Shown: piece by piece, positions 16,633 to 24,740 of the stretch
Layout: each line of letters opens with the position of its first letter
How positions within the stretch are numbered: position 1 is the first letter of the stretch
Source: Ruminococcus sp.
GTDB taxonomy: Bacteria; Bacillota; Clostridia; Oscillospirales; Acutalibacteraceae
Assembly: GCA_003521625.1 (NCBI GenBank)
Contig: DPHV01000022.1
Location: 25,788 to 89,787 of the forward strand
DNA length: 64,000 nt
Direction: 5' to 3'
Notes under the pieces: model-generated
Databases searched by the model: none
What the model was told of the DNA's origin: nothing
The model's input: the letters and a program-made list of their open reading frames with translations, nothing else
Translations under genes and position numbers: made by a program

Positions 16633-16795
16633 AATGGTCGCTACGCTCCGAATTTATAATAGTGCGTGTTGTTCAGAAATGTTTGCTAAACAAGTTTTGA
16701 TATATTGATAACGTTTATTTTTAAAGTGTAGTACATTGTTAAAACTAAAAATAAACATATTTTATGAAATATAAAATCAGTTCTATATTAATCAG

Positions 16796-16876
16796 TGTAG
16801 GGAACGGTCTTGACCGTTCCGCTGATTTACAAGCCAACTCTTAACCGACTCGGAACGGTCAAGACCGTTCCCTACA
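16796..16876. repeat. REP pair (BIME-like), GGAACGG family
   Basis: Starts TGTAG and ends CTACA. Each half is itself a hairpin (GGAACGGTC/GACCGTTCC), and the two halves are inverted copies separated by about 30 bases. The same unit recurs at 60392-60471. The surrounding gap 16596-17088 contains no gene, only this element, two AATTCGGAAT-type repeats and a promoter. Confidence 0.8.
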
Positions 16877-16947
16877 TTGAGGCAAAACATATAAATTAAT
16901 TCGGGTACGCTACTTTTGAATTATTGCAACCTATCCACTCGACCGCA

Positions 16948-16990
16948 ATTCCGAATTACGAATTATGCATTCCGCATTTCGCATTTCGCA
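16948..16990. repeat. AATTCGGAATGCG-type repeat (reverse, degenerate)
   Basis: AATTCCGAATTACG, then GCATTCCGCATTTCGCATTT. Reverse orientation relative to the copy at 16601. Confidence 0.55.
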
Positions 16991-17009
16991 TTAAATTATT
17001 AATAATTGC

Positions 17010-17038
17010 TTGCAATTATTTCATTAATATATTATAAT
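17010..17038 (+). promoter_or_regulatory. Promoter for the NSS transporter gene
   Basis: TTGCAA, exactly 17 bases, TATAAT, about 50 bases upstream of the ATG at 17089. Confidence 0.7.
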
Positions 17039-17088
17039 AAAATTGATTTTCTAATTTTAAATAAATTTTTAAGAAATGAGGAAAAATT

Positions 17089-18612
17089 ATGGAAAAAAGA
17101 GGTATGTGGAACTCCCGTTTTACCTTTATTCTTGCCGCAGTCGGCTCTGCGGTAGGTCTTGGCAATGCGTGGAGATTTCCCGGACTGGCAGCTAAACACG
17201 GCGGCGGAACATTTCTGCTTGTTTATCTGCTTGCAATGGTTGTTATGGGTATTCCTCTGCTTATGATGGAGATTTCAATTGCCCGTAAGTTCCGCAAGGG
17301 CGCAATCGAGTCAATGCGAGGAATCAAAAAACGCTTTGAGCCTATCGGATGGGCGGCAACTTCAAACGCATTCGTAATCGTTTGCTACTATTCGGTAGTA
17401 TTTGCATGGGTTATACTTATGTTTGTAAACTCATGGCAGTTTGCCGATATGACGGGCAACTCCGAGGCGGCGTCTGGACTGTTCTTCAATCTTACGCAGA
17501 CAACGGGACTTATTGAGGGAAGCTCAATCCCCGGCGAGGTGCTTGTGTGCCTGCTTGTTGCGTGGGGACTTATCTTTTTCTGCATCAGAAACGGCGCAAG
17601 CTCGGTAAGCAAGGTCGTTAAATTTACCGTATTTGCCCCCGTTTTACTCTTACTTATTATGGCTGTCAAGGGTATGACTATGGACGGCGCAATGGAAGGA
17701 CTAAAGATGTTCTTCATTCCCGACGTTTCGGCATTCTCCGACGCAACTCTCTGGGTTGACGCTATCGGTCAGGTATTCTACAGCCTTTCAATTATGATGG
17801 CTATTATGTTTGCCTACGGTTCATACCTGCCCGATGATGCAAACGTGGCTGTTGACTGCACAATTATAGCATTCTCCGATATGGCTGTAAGCGTACTTTC
17901 GGGTATCGTAATGTTCACTACAATGGGCGGTACAGGTATGCTTGACAAGATTACTGCAAGCGGTATTTCCACTGCATTTATCGTTTATCCGCAGGCTATC
18001 GTAAACCTTACCGGTATCGGCTGGGTGAACGCAATCTTCGGAGCGATATTCTACCTTATGCTCATCACGCTTGCAATTGACTCGGCATTCTCAATAGTTG
18101 AGGGTATTTCGGCTTCTGTTGCAGATAAATTCCACCTCAACCCAAAGACGGTTACAATCGCAGTCTGCGGTATCTGCGGTGTCATTTCAATTCTCTTTGT
18201 TACACAGGCAGGTCTTGCATGGCTTGACATCGTTGACGCATGGACAAATCAGATTAACCTTATTGTTATCGGTATTCTTGAGTGTGTTGCAATCGGCTGG
18301 TGCTTCAATCTGCGCAGGGTGCTTGATGAAGTCAACCGCAACACCAATAAGTTCAAGGTGCCCTATTGGTGGTTTGCAGCGTCAATCAAGGTAGTTGCAC
18401 CTGTTCTGCTTGCCGCACTCTTTATCTGGAATATGGTTACGCTGTTTGTGTTCCAGGGCGGAACATACAATCCCGATTATCCCATCTGGGCACAGGTTGC
18501 CGCAGGCTGGGTAGTTTCGGGACTGGTATTCATCAGCGGATTTATAGCAAAGATTGTTATTAAGAAGATGAAGAAAAAAGGCTACGTCGAGGACGAAGTA
18601 AGCTTTGACTAA
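17089..18612 (+). CDS. Neurotransmitter:sodium symporter (NSS/SNF) family transporter
   Basis: The 507-residue protein has about 12 hydrophobic spans, the usual size for bacterial LeuT-like Na+-coupled amino-acid transporters. The signature of TM1, AAVGSAVGLGNAWRFPGLAAKHGGG near residues 15-40, holds the Na+ and substrate site with the unwound helix. TM6 appears as DAIGQVFYSLSIMMAIMFAYGSY near 223-245. The substrate is probably an amino acid or a derivative, but cannot be read from sequence. It has its own promoter and terminator, so is likely monocistronic. Na+ coupling fits the Rnf complex next door if that pumps Na+. Confidence 0.9.
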   Translation: MEKRGMWNSRFTFILAAVGSAVGLGNAWRFPGLAAKHGGGTFLLVYLLAMVVMGIPLLMMEISIARKFRKGAIESMRGIKKRFEPIGWAATSNAFVIVCYYSVVFAWVILMFVNSWQFADMTGNSEAASGLFFNLTQTTGLIEGSSIPGEVLVCLLVAWGLIFFCIRNGASSVSKVVKFTVFAPVLLLLIMAVKGMTMDGAMEGLKMFFIPDVSAFSDATLWVDAIGQVFYSLSIMMAIMFAYGSYLPDDANVAVDCTIIAFSDMAVSVLSGIVMFTTMGGTGMLDKITASGISTAFIVYPQAIVNLTGIGWVNAIFGAIFYLMLITLAIDSAFSIVEGISASVADKFHLNPKTVTIAVCGICGVISILFVTQAGLAWLDIVDAWTNQINLIVIGILECVAIGWCFNLRRVLDEVNRNTNKFKVPYWWFAASIKVVAPVLLAALFIWNMVTLFVFQGGTYNPDYPIWAQVAAGWVVSGLVFISGFIAKIVIKKMKKKGYVEDEVSFD

Positions 18613-18623
18613 ATTATAAAATT

Positions 18624-18656
18624 CGGGACATCGCATTAAGCGGTGTCCCTTTTTTG
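18624..18656 (+). terminator. Rho-independent terminator after the NSS transporter gene
   Basis: The stem GGGACA/TGTCCC is followed by TTTTTTG. Confidence 0.7.
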
Positions 18657-18669
18657 TTTTGAATGTGTT

Positions 18670-18750
18670 GTAGGGGACGGCTTCCCAGACGTCCCAATCA
18701 CATAAATCACAACGCAATTTATGTGATTGGCGAACACAGTTCGCCGCTAC
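18670..18750. repeat. 81-bp three-hairpin REP cassette
   Basis: Runs from GTAG to CTAC with the same order of hairpins and the same length as 6982-7062. It is sandwiched between two terminators. Confidence 0.8.
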
Positions 18751-18758
18751 AGTATAAT

Positions 18759-18808
18759 AAAATCGGGAAATGAAGTTGCAATAAACTGCGATTTCATTTC
18801 CCGATTTT
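18759..18808 (-). terminator. Terminator of the rnf operon
   Basis: The stem TCGGGAAATGAA / TTCATTTCCCGA with a loop of about 18 bases reads into ATTTTATT on the minus strand, downstream of rnfB. Confidence 0.65.
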
Positions 18809-18827
18809 AATTGTTCATTGTACTTTG

Positions 18828-19661
18828 TTAATTGTCAATTGTTTTTGTTGCGTTTGTAAAATTCGAAATTCTGATGCACCCTGTTGTACATTCTCTTGCG
18901 CAAACGCCGAAGTCCTCGCACTCGGGGCATTTTGAGTAATCTATTACGGCGAGGTTATCTTGAACCTTAATTGCACCGGTCGAGCAGACCTTTTCGCACT
19001 TTTTACAGCCGATACAGCCGTTTTTGCAAGCCTTGCGAGTGATGCCGCCCTTGTCCTTGTTACTGCACGTCACGACAACTCTTTCAACGTCCGCCATAAG
19101 CGAAATGAGGTGGTTAGGGCAGGCTTTAACACAAAGACCACAGCCAACGCACCGCCTTGAATCAATATGCGCAATGCCGTTGTTTATGCAGATAGCATCG
19201 TTCGGACATACCTTTGCACAGTCGCCCAGCCCCATACAGCCGTAGGGACATTCGCCCTTTGAACCGAAAATCAGCTTTGCAGCGGCACAGCTTTCTATTC
19301 CGTCATACTCTACCTTGTCTTGCGTGTAAGTGCAGTCGCCTGCACAGTGCACAACGGCAACCTGTTCAACAATGTCCTCAAACTCAACGCCGAGAATTTC
19401 GCTTAATTTCCTTGAAACCGAATCACCGCCCGGAACGCAGAGGTTGGTAGCCGTAACCTCGTTTTCGGCAAGTGCCTTTGCATAGCCGTCACAGCCTGCA
19501 AAGCCGCAGGCTCCGCAGTTTGCGCCCGGCAGGCACTCACGGATTTGGGGGATTTTTTCATTTTCTTTTACAGCCATAATTTTTGATGCGACTGCAAGCA
19601 CCACAGCGCAGATTGCGCCGATAATCACAACGGGGATAACCGCAGTTAAAATCTCATTCAT
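18828..19661 (-). CDS. rnfB: Rnf complex iron-sulfur subunit RnfB
   Basis: The 277-residue protein has a membrane anchor at residues 5-27, then the RnfB-type cluster motif GANCGACGFAGCDGY near 47 with a later Cys. Several ferredoxin motifs follow: CPYGCMGLGDCAKVCP, CVGCGLCVKACP, CKNGCIGCKKCEKVC and CPECEDFGVCARECTTGC. RnfB receives electrons from reduced ferredoxin and passes them into the membrane complex. It is the last gene of rnfCDGEAB, 12 bases after rnfA, with a GGAGG ribosome site before the ATG. The number of Cys clusters is high, as is usual in clostridial RnfB. Confidence 0.93.
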   Translation of the reverse strand: MNEILTAVIPVVIIGAICAVVLAVASKIMAVKENEKIPQIRECLPGANCGACGFAGCDGYAKALAENEVTATNLCVPGGDSVSRKLSEILGVEFEDIVEQVAVVHCAGDCTYTQDKVEYDGIESCAAAKLIFGSKGECPYGCMGLGDCAKVCPNDAICINNGIAHIDSRRCVGCGLCVKACPNHLISLMADVERVVVTCSNKDKGGITRKACKNGCIGCKKCEKVCSTGAIKVQDNLAVIDYSKCPECEDFGVCARECTTGCIRISNFTNATKTIDN

Positions 19662-19673
19662 AGCGTACCTCCG

Positions 19674-20264
19674 TTATGCAAACAGGTTTTCGACAACGCC
19701 CGAAAAGCCGAGGAAGGACAGCGAGGTTATCGAAGCCGCAACGAGCGTTATGGGCAGTCCCTGAAACGCCTTTGGAATGTCGGCGCCCTCAAGCTTTGCG
19801 CGAACGCCCGAGAACATTACCATTGCAAGGAAGAATCCAAGTCCGCTTCCGAGCGAATTTACCATTGATTCTGCAAATGTGTAGCCCTCGTCAATGTTGA
19901 GGATTGTAACGCCGAGTACGGCGCAGTTTGTCGTAATCAGCGGAAGATACACGCCCAGCGACTTGTGGAGCGAGGGAATGTACTTTTTAAGCACAATTTC
20001 AACAAGCTGAACGAGCGAGGCGATTACGAGGATAAAAACGATTGTCTGTAGATATCCGAGGTTGTTCGAGTCAAGCAGATATGTCTGTATCGGCCACGTG
20101 ACAGCCGTTGCAATGAGCATTACGAAGATTACCGCAAGGCTCATTCCAGTTGCCTGATTCAGCTTTTTGGAAACGCCGAGGAACGGACATATTCCCAAAA
20201 AGCGTGACAGCACATAGTTGTTGATGAAAACGGCGGAGAGCATAATTATAATGAATTTTGTCAT
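19674..20264 (-). CDS. rnfA: Rnf complex membrane subunit RnfA
   Basis: The 196-residue protein has six hydrophobic spans and is related to RnfE and to NqrE/NqrD. Family landmarks are NNYVLSRFLGICPFLGVSKK at residues 15-34 and TNCAVLGV near 111, each with a conserved Cys that coordinates the membrane [2Fe-2S] cluster shared with RnfE. It overlaps the rnfE stop codon by four bases, showing translational coupling. Length is normal for the family. Confidence 0.94.
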   Translation of the reverse strand: MTKFIIIMLSAVFINNYVLSRFLGICPFLGVSKKLNQATGMSLAVIFVMLIATAVTWPIQTYLLDSNNLGYLQTIVFILVIASLVQLVEIVLKKYIPSLHKSLGVYLPLITTNCAVLGVTILNIDEGYTFAESMVNSLGSGLGFFLAMVMFSGVRAKLEGADIPKAFQGLPITLVAASITSLSFLGFSGVVENLFA

Positions 20265-20938
20265 TTTGCTTCCTCCTTTTCACCGCAGGCGGCTTTGTTG
20301 CAAACCTCTGCTGACGGACAGCCTGCACAGCCAAAGCTCTTTTTGGCGTTCTTGCCGCCCGAGATTTTATTTACAATTGCAATTAAAATACCGAATACAA
20401 GGAATCCGCCCGGAGCCATTGTCATAATTGAGATGTTGTGGTCGAAGAAAATCGGAATTGCAATTCCGAGCCATGTTCCGCTGCCAAGCACCTCACGGAT
20501 TGTAGCCATTAAAAGCAGTGCAAGCGTAAAGCCTGCGCCCATTCCGATTGCGTCAATTGCCGAGTCGATAACCTTGTTTTTGTTTGCGAACATTTCGGCT
20601 CTGCCGAGGATTATGCAGTTTACTACAATCAGCGGCAGGTAAATTCCGAGTGCCTCGTCAAGCGCAGGAGCAAAGGCTTTTACGAGCATCTGCACCATTG
20701 TTACAAAGCCTGCGATAAGCACGATGTAGCAGGGAATACGCACCTTGTCGGGGATTACGTTTCGCAGTGCGGAGATTACGATGTTTGAGCAGAGCAGAAC
20801 AACCGTAGCCGCCGCACCCATTCCGAGCGCACTCATTACGTTTGTCGTAACTGCAAGCGTTGGGCAGGTTCCGAGCACAAGCACAAGAACAGGGTTTTCC
20901 TTGATGATACCCTTCAGAAGATTCTGTCTTTTGTTCAT
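20261..20938 (-). CDS. rnfE: Rnf complex membrane subunit RnfE with Cys-rich tail
   Basis: The 225-residue protein has six spans. Conserved elements are ENPVLVLVLGTCPTLAVTT at residues 14-32 and VNCIILGRAEMFANK near 107-121, each carrying the Cys used for the cluster between RnfA and RnfE. Residues about 200-220 form an added soluble tail with four Cys (C-x2-C-x6-C-x4-C). I cannot tell if this tail binds a metal. The gene overlaps both rnfG and rnfA by four bases. Confidence 0.92.
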   Translation of the reverse strand: MNKRQNLLKGIIKENPVLVLVLGTCPTLAVTTNVMSALGMGAAATVVLLCSNIVISALRNVIPDKVRIPCYIVLIAGFVTMVQMLVKAFAPALDEALGIYLPLIVVNCIILGRAEMFANKNKVIDSAIDAIGMGAGFTLALLLMATIREVLGSGTWLGIAIPIFFDHNISIMTMAPGGFLVFGILIAIVNKISGGKNAKKSFGCAGCPSAEVCNKAACGEKEEAK

Positions 20939-21471
20939 TTTCCTGCCTCCTTTACCATATCAAACGCCTTGAAAGCGTCCTCAATTGCGTTTTTGTATGC
21001 GGTTGAAGAAATTGTCGCACCTGTTATTGCGTCAACCTCGCTTAAGGTGTCGGCATTTTTGCCGCAGTACTGATTTCTGTAGGGGTCCTCGGCTGTCTTT
21101 GAGCCAAGACCGCTTGTTTCTGCGTGTGAAAGCGTTTTGCACTGTTCAATAGTGCCGTCGGCTTTCATTCCGCAAATCAGCTTCATATCGCCGCCGTAGC
21201 CCTTTGTCGTCAGCATAAAGACGTAACCTGAGCCGTTTTGTGCACTGTAAACCTCGGTTACTCTTTCGGGGAGGTTTTCAATTTCGAGAGGATTAAAACC
21301 GTCTGCTTCGGCAAGCACCTCCGACATAGCCTGCTCGGTTTTCTCCTGCTCCGCTTTTGCGATAATCGGAGAGGTCACCGAGTTGATGTAGGCAAGCAGA
21401 GCTGTTACTATAAGGCAGATGCAGACGAGCACGAGAACAGGTTTTATTATTTCGTTAAAACTCTTTTTCAT
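20935..21471 (-). CDS. rnfG: Rnf complex flavoprotein subunit RnfG
   Basis: The 178-residue protein has one N-terminal membrane span (about 10-32) and an extracytoplasmic FMN-binding domain. DAITGATISSTAYKNAI near residues 145-161 is the flavinylation motif in which a Thr receives covalent FMN from ApbE. YGGDMKLICGM near 92 is typical too. An apbE gene sits in the same gene cluster. The gene overlaps rnfD and rnfE by ATGA junctions. Confidence 0.93.
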   Translation of the reverse strand: MKKSFNEIIKPVLVLVCICLIVTALLAYINSVTSPIIAKAEQEKTEQAMSEVLAEADGFNPLEIENLPERVTEVYSAQNGSGYVFMLTTKGYGGDMKLICGMKADGTIEQCKTLSHAETSGLGSKTAEDPYRNQYCGKNADTLSEVDAITGATISSTAYKNAIEDAFKAFDMVKEAGK

Positions 21472-22388
21472 TTTTTGCTACCTCCCACAAGAGGCTTTGA
21501 GCGTGTAAGCCTTGAAATGTAGGGCGTAAATATGTTCATAAGCAGAATTGAGTACGAAACGCCCTCGGGAGATGCGCCCCAGAAACGGATAAGTATTGTG
21601 ATAAGACCGCATCCAACGCCGAAGATTATCTTGCCCCACTTTGTGCAGGGAGTGGTTGCGTAGTCGGTAGCCATAAAGAATGCACCGATGATAAGACCGC
21701 CCGACATAAGCTGATAGAGCGGTGCTTTGTCGAAAATCAGCGACATTACAAGCACAGTGCCGATAAACGCAACGGGGGTGTGCCACGTGATTACCTTTCT
21801 TGCAATCAGGTAAATTCCGCCTGCAAGCAGAGCGATTGTGCAGGTTTCGCCCAGACAGCCGCCACGCACGCCGAAGAGCATATCGAGGTATGAGGGAAGT
21901 GAGTCAAGCTCGCCCTTGAACATAAGCGCAAGCGGAGTTGCGCTTGACGATGCGTCGGGGAAAGTCCACGTTGTCATAGCGCCCGAAAACGCAGTCATCA
22001 TCACGATTCTTGCGGTGATTGCAGGGTTTGCGAAGTTCTGACCGATTCCGCCGAAAAGCTGTTTTACAACAACGATTGCAAACATACTTCCGAAAGCCGC
22101 CTGCCACAGCGGAATTGAAACAGGCAGATTGTAGGCGAGCAGAACGCCCGTTACAACAGCAGAGAGGTCAAAAATTGTGTTTTCCTTTTTGCAGATTTTT
22201 TCAAAAATCCATTCAGACAAAATGCACATCGCCACGCAAACACCGATAACGAGCATTGAACGCCACCCGAAGATTATAACCGAGGCAACGCCTGCGGGGA
22301 GCAGAGCGATAAGTACGTCAAGCATAATTTTCTGCGTAGTCCTCGGTGAATTTATGTGCGGTGAAACGGAGGAAATCAGCTTATTCAT
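21468..22388 (-). CDS. rnfD: Rnf complex flavoprotein subunit RnfD
   Basis: The 306-residue protein has about ten hydrophobic spans. SPHINSPRTTQKIMLDV near the start is a family hallmark. The FMN attachment region appears as DASSSATPLALM near residues 148-160, where a Thr would carry covalent FMN. The frame remains open to 22520, but the ATG at 22388 has GGAGG just upstream and overlaps the rnfC stop in ATGA, so it is the start. RnfD helps couple electron flow to ion transport. Confidence 0.93.
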   Translation of the reverse strand: MNKLISSVSPHINSPRTTQKIMLDVLIALLPAGVASVIIFGWRSMLVIGVCVAMCILSEWIFEKICKKENTIFDLSAVVTGVLLAYNLPVSIPLWQAAFGSMFAIVVVKQLFGGIGQNFANPAITARIVMMTAFSGAMTTWTFPDASSSATPLALMFKGELDSLPSYLDMLFGVRGGCLGETCTIALLAGGIYLIARKVITWHTPVAFIGTVLVMSLIFDKAPLYQLMSGGLIIGAFFMATDYATTPCTKWGKIIFGVGCGLITILIRFWGASPEGVSYSILLMNIFTPYISRLTRSKPLVGGSKK

Positions 22389-23698
22389 TTTTTGTCCTCC
22401 TTCTGTTCTCTTAAGTATTTGTTGAGCTTTGTCTTTGCAAGCTTGTTGGTCTGAACAATGTGCCTTTTTGCAGGGCAGACGTATGCACAGCATCCGCATT
22501 CCATACACAAGTCGGCGCACAGCTTTTTCAGCTCGTCACATTGGTCGAGCTTGTAAGCCTTTGCAATTGCACGAGGGTCAAGCCTTAACGGACAGTGGTT
22601 TACGCACTCTCCGCAGTTTATGCAGGCGGTTGTCTTGGGAGGACGAGCCTCCTTTTCGTCAAGAGCAATTGCGGCGTTCGTCATTTTAAGTACGGGAACG
22701 TCGAGCGAAGAAACAGCAATTCCCATCATCGGACCGCCGTAGAGCACCTTTTTAGGCTCGCTCTTAAATCCGCCGCAGAACTCAAACAGCTTTTCAAGTG
22801 GAGTTCCGATTGGTGCGATTACGTTTTTCGGCTCTTTTACGGCTGAGCCGTCAACGGTAATGCACTTTTCAACAAGCGGCATACCTGTTTCAATGTATTC
22901 GGCAATCGTTGCAAGCGTGGTGCAGTTGATTACGATTGCGCCCACGTCAAGCGGAAGTCCGCCCTTTGGAATCATTCTGCCTGTTGTGTTGTAGACAAGC
23001 ACCTTTTCACCGCCCTGCGGATAAATTGAGGGAAGCACCTTTACTTCAACATTTTCTTTTGAATTTGCAAGCTCGGTCATCTTTTCAATGCAGGGCTTTT
23101 TGTTGTTTTCTATACCTATTATAATGCGTTTTTTGCCGAGGTACTTGTGGAGCAAATCAATGCCTTTTGAAATGTAGTCAGCCTTGTCGAGCATTGTGCG
23201 TGTGTCCGAGGTTATGTAAGGCTCGCACTCTGCCGAGTTGATAACGATTGTTTCGACAGCCGACAAATCCTTTACGCCGAGCTTTACAAAGGTCGGAAAG
23301 CCTGCACCGCCGAGTCCGACAATTCCGCTTTCCTTTACTGCGTTAATAAAGCTCTGGAAGTCCGTAACAACGGGCGGCTTTACGCTTTCGCAGATTTCCT
23401 GTTCGCCGTCGGTTTCGATTACAACGGCTTTTGTTTTCATTCCGCCCGACATTGTGATTTCGCCAAGCTTTTTCACCTTGCCCGACACGCTTGAATGTAC
23501 CGGTGCGCTGATGAATCCGTCGGACGAGCCGATAAGCTGACCGACTTTTACAAGCTCCCCGACCTTAACCGTCGGTACGGCAGGCTTGCCGATATGCATT
23601 GACATCGGAATTACTACCGTTTCGGGCAGAGGGAGCTTTTGGGGTACGCTTTCCGCAGTGTGCTTTCGGTGCGGAACTCTGATACCGCTTAGTTTCAT
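22385..23698 (-). CDS. rnfC: Rnf complex NADH-binding subunit RnfC
   Basis: The 437-residue protein has a lipoyl/barrel-sandwich-like region (VGELVKVGQLIGSSDGFISAPVHSSVSGKV near 40-70), an NADH/FMN-binding region (GIVGLGGAGFPTFVKL near 122), an SLBB-like stretch, and two 4Fe-4S motifs near 362-405 (CINCGECVNHCPLRL and CMECGCCAYVCPAKR). RnfC exchanges electrons with NAD+. It is the first rnf gene. The ATG at 23698 has GGAGG 8 bases upstream; a TTG further up in the same frame lies over the ribosome site and is rejected. Confidence 0.93.
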   Translation of the reverse strand: MKLSGIRVPHRKHTAESVPQKLPLPETVVIPMSMHIGKPAVPTVKVGELVKVGQLIGSSDGFISAPVHSSVSGKVKKLGEITMSGGMKTKAVVIETDGEQEICESVKPPVVTDFQSFINAVKESGIVGLGGAGFPTFVKLGVKDLSAVETIVINSAECEPYITSDTRTMLDKADYISKGIDLLHKYLGKKRIIIGIENNKKPCIEKMTELANSKENVEVKVLPSIYPQGGEKVLVYNTTGRMIPKGGLPLDVGAIVINCTTLATIAEYIETGMPLVEKCITVDGSAVKEPKNVIAPIGTPLEKLFEFCGGFKSEPKKVLYGGPMMGIAVSSLDVPVLKMTNAAIALDEKEARPPKTTACINCGECVNHCPLRLDPRAIAKAYKLDQCDELKKLCADLCMECGCCAYVCPAKRHIVQTNKLAKTKLNKYLREQKEDKK

Positions 23699-23727
23699 AT
23701 CCCTATCCTCCAAGTAATTAATTATAA

Positions 23728-23847
23728 TGCGGAATTCGGAATGCGGAATGCGGAATTAACGGTCGCTCCGCTCCGAATTTGTAATAGTACGTGTTGTTTG
23801 GAAATATTTCCTTTACTATCGTACGGACACGGCGTGAGTGTCCCTAC
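23728..23847. repeat. Repeat cluster upstream of rnfC
   Basis: An AATTCGGAATGCGG-type repeat (23728-23758), then a 50-base stretch shared with 16633-16690, then a GGACAC/GTGTCC hairpin ending CTAC (23823-23847). It lies between the Gx transporter gene and rnfC, so transcription from apbE would cross it. Confidence 0.65.
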
Positions 23848-23859
23848 GTCAGTGTTCTT

Positions 23860-24363
23860 CTAATTCTTATATTGTATTTTTGCTATTCTCATAAGCACAA
23901 GCTGTGCGCACAATCCTGTGAACGCTCCTGCGATGATTCCCGACATAATAAGTACTGGCAGGTAGTACGCAATTGCCAACGTCTGCGTCATAAAAACAGC
24001 CGCCGCAAGCTGACCTATGTTGTGCATTACGGCGCATAAAACGCTTAATACCCACAGCTGTTTAAGCGGAAAAAGGCGTTTCAGCAGTATCATCAGCAAG
24101 AAAGAAAGCAAACCGCCCGAAATGCTGTAGATGAACGACACAAGCTGCCCGGTGAATATGCTTCCGAGTACAATTCTTAATGACATCACAGCCGCCGCAT
24201 AGCGTGTGCCGAGTGCATATAGTGCAAAGAGCGTAAAAATATTAGCAAGACCGAGCTTTACGCCGTAAATCGGAGTAAGCGGAGGGATTGCGCCCTCAAT
24301 CACAAACGCAACAAGTGCAAAAGCAGTGAGAATTGCAGTTAAAATCAATTTCTTTGTTTTCAT
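23860..24363 (-). CDS. Gx transporter family membrane protein
   Basis: The 167-residue protein has five or six hydrophobic spans and belongs to the family once named heptaprenyl diphosphate synthase component I. IEGAIPPLTPIYGVKLGLANIFTLFALY at residues 22-49 is its usual N-terminal motif, and LRIVLGSIFTGQL follows. These small ECF-S-like proteins are commonly found with apbE, a NusG-II protein and rnf genes, and are thought to move a cofactor or substrate. Here it overlaps the NusG-II gene by four bases and lies upstream of rnfC. Confidence 0.85.
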   Translation of the reverse strand: MKTKKLILTAILTAFALVAFVIEGAIPPLTPIYGVKLGLANIFTLFALYALGTRYAAAVMSLRIVLGSIFTGQLVSFIYSISGGLLSFLLMILLKRLFPLKQLWVLSVLCAVMHNIGQLAAAVFMTQTLAIAYYLPVLIMSGIIAGAFTGLCAQLVLMRIAKIQYKN

Positions 24364-24740
24364 CCCACTGCTCCTGTTTTTGCGTCTGCTTCGTCTGTAC
24401 TGCCTTCAAATTTTATAACAACCTTGTTCGGCAGGCACACAATCGGAGATGAACTGCTTTTCAGCTCGCCGTGCTCAACGCAAATCTTGTCGGGACAATC
24501 GGCTGATTTCATTTCAATGCGACTGTTTGAAACAAGGATTACGTTGTCGCCGAAGTCGCCCGAAAGCGTGATTTCACGCTCGCCTGTTACGCTGTTCAAG
24601 TCGATTTTTTCAACAAGACTGCCATCCTTGTAAATTCCGACAATCTTTGACGGTGAAGAAGCATTTGAAATAAAAAGCCACACGCCGAGGCAAAGCAGAG
24701 CAACAAATGAAAATACAACTATCCATATACGGTTTGTCAT
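24360..24740 (-). CDS. NusG domain II-containing exported protein
   Basis: The 126-residue protein has a membrane anchor at residues 5-25 and a small beta-barrel NusG-II domain. Conserved features are CPDKICVEHGEL near residues 80-92 and PIVCLPNKVVIKF near 98-110, with three Cys in all. Such proteins accompany apbE and rnf genes in Firmicutes. The role is not established; it may help flavin insertion or redox maturation outside the membrane. It is translationally coupled on both sides. Confidence 0.85.
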   Translation of the reverse strand: MTNRIWIVVFSFVALLCLGVWLFISNASSPSKIVGIYKDGSLVEKIDLNSVTGEREITLSGDFGDNVILVSNSRIEMKSADCPDKICVEHGELKSSSSPIVCLPNKVVIKFEGSTDEADAKTGAVG

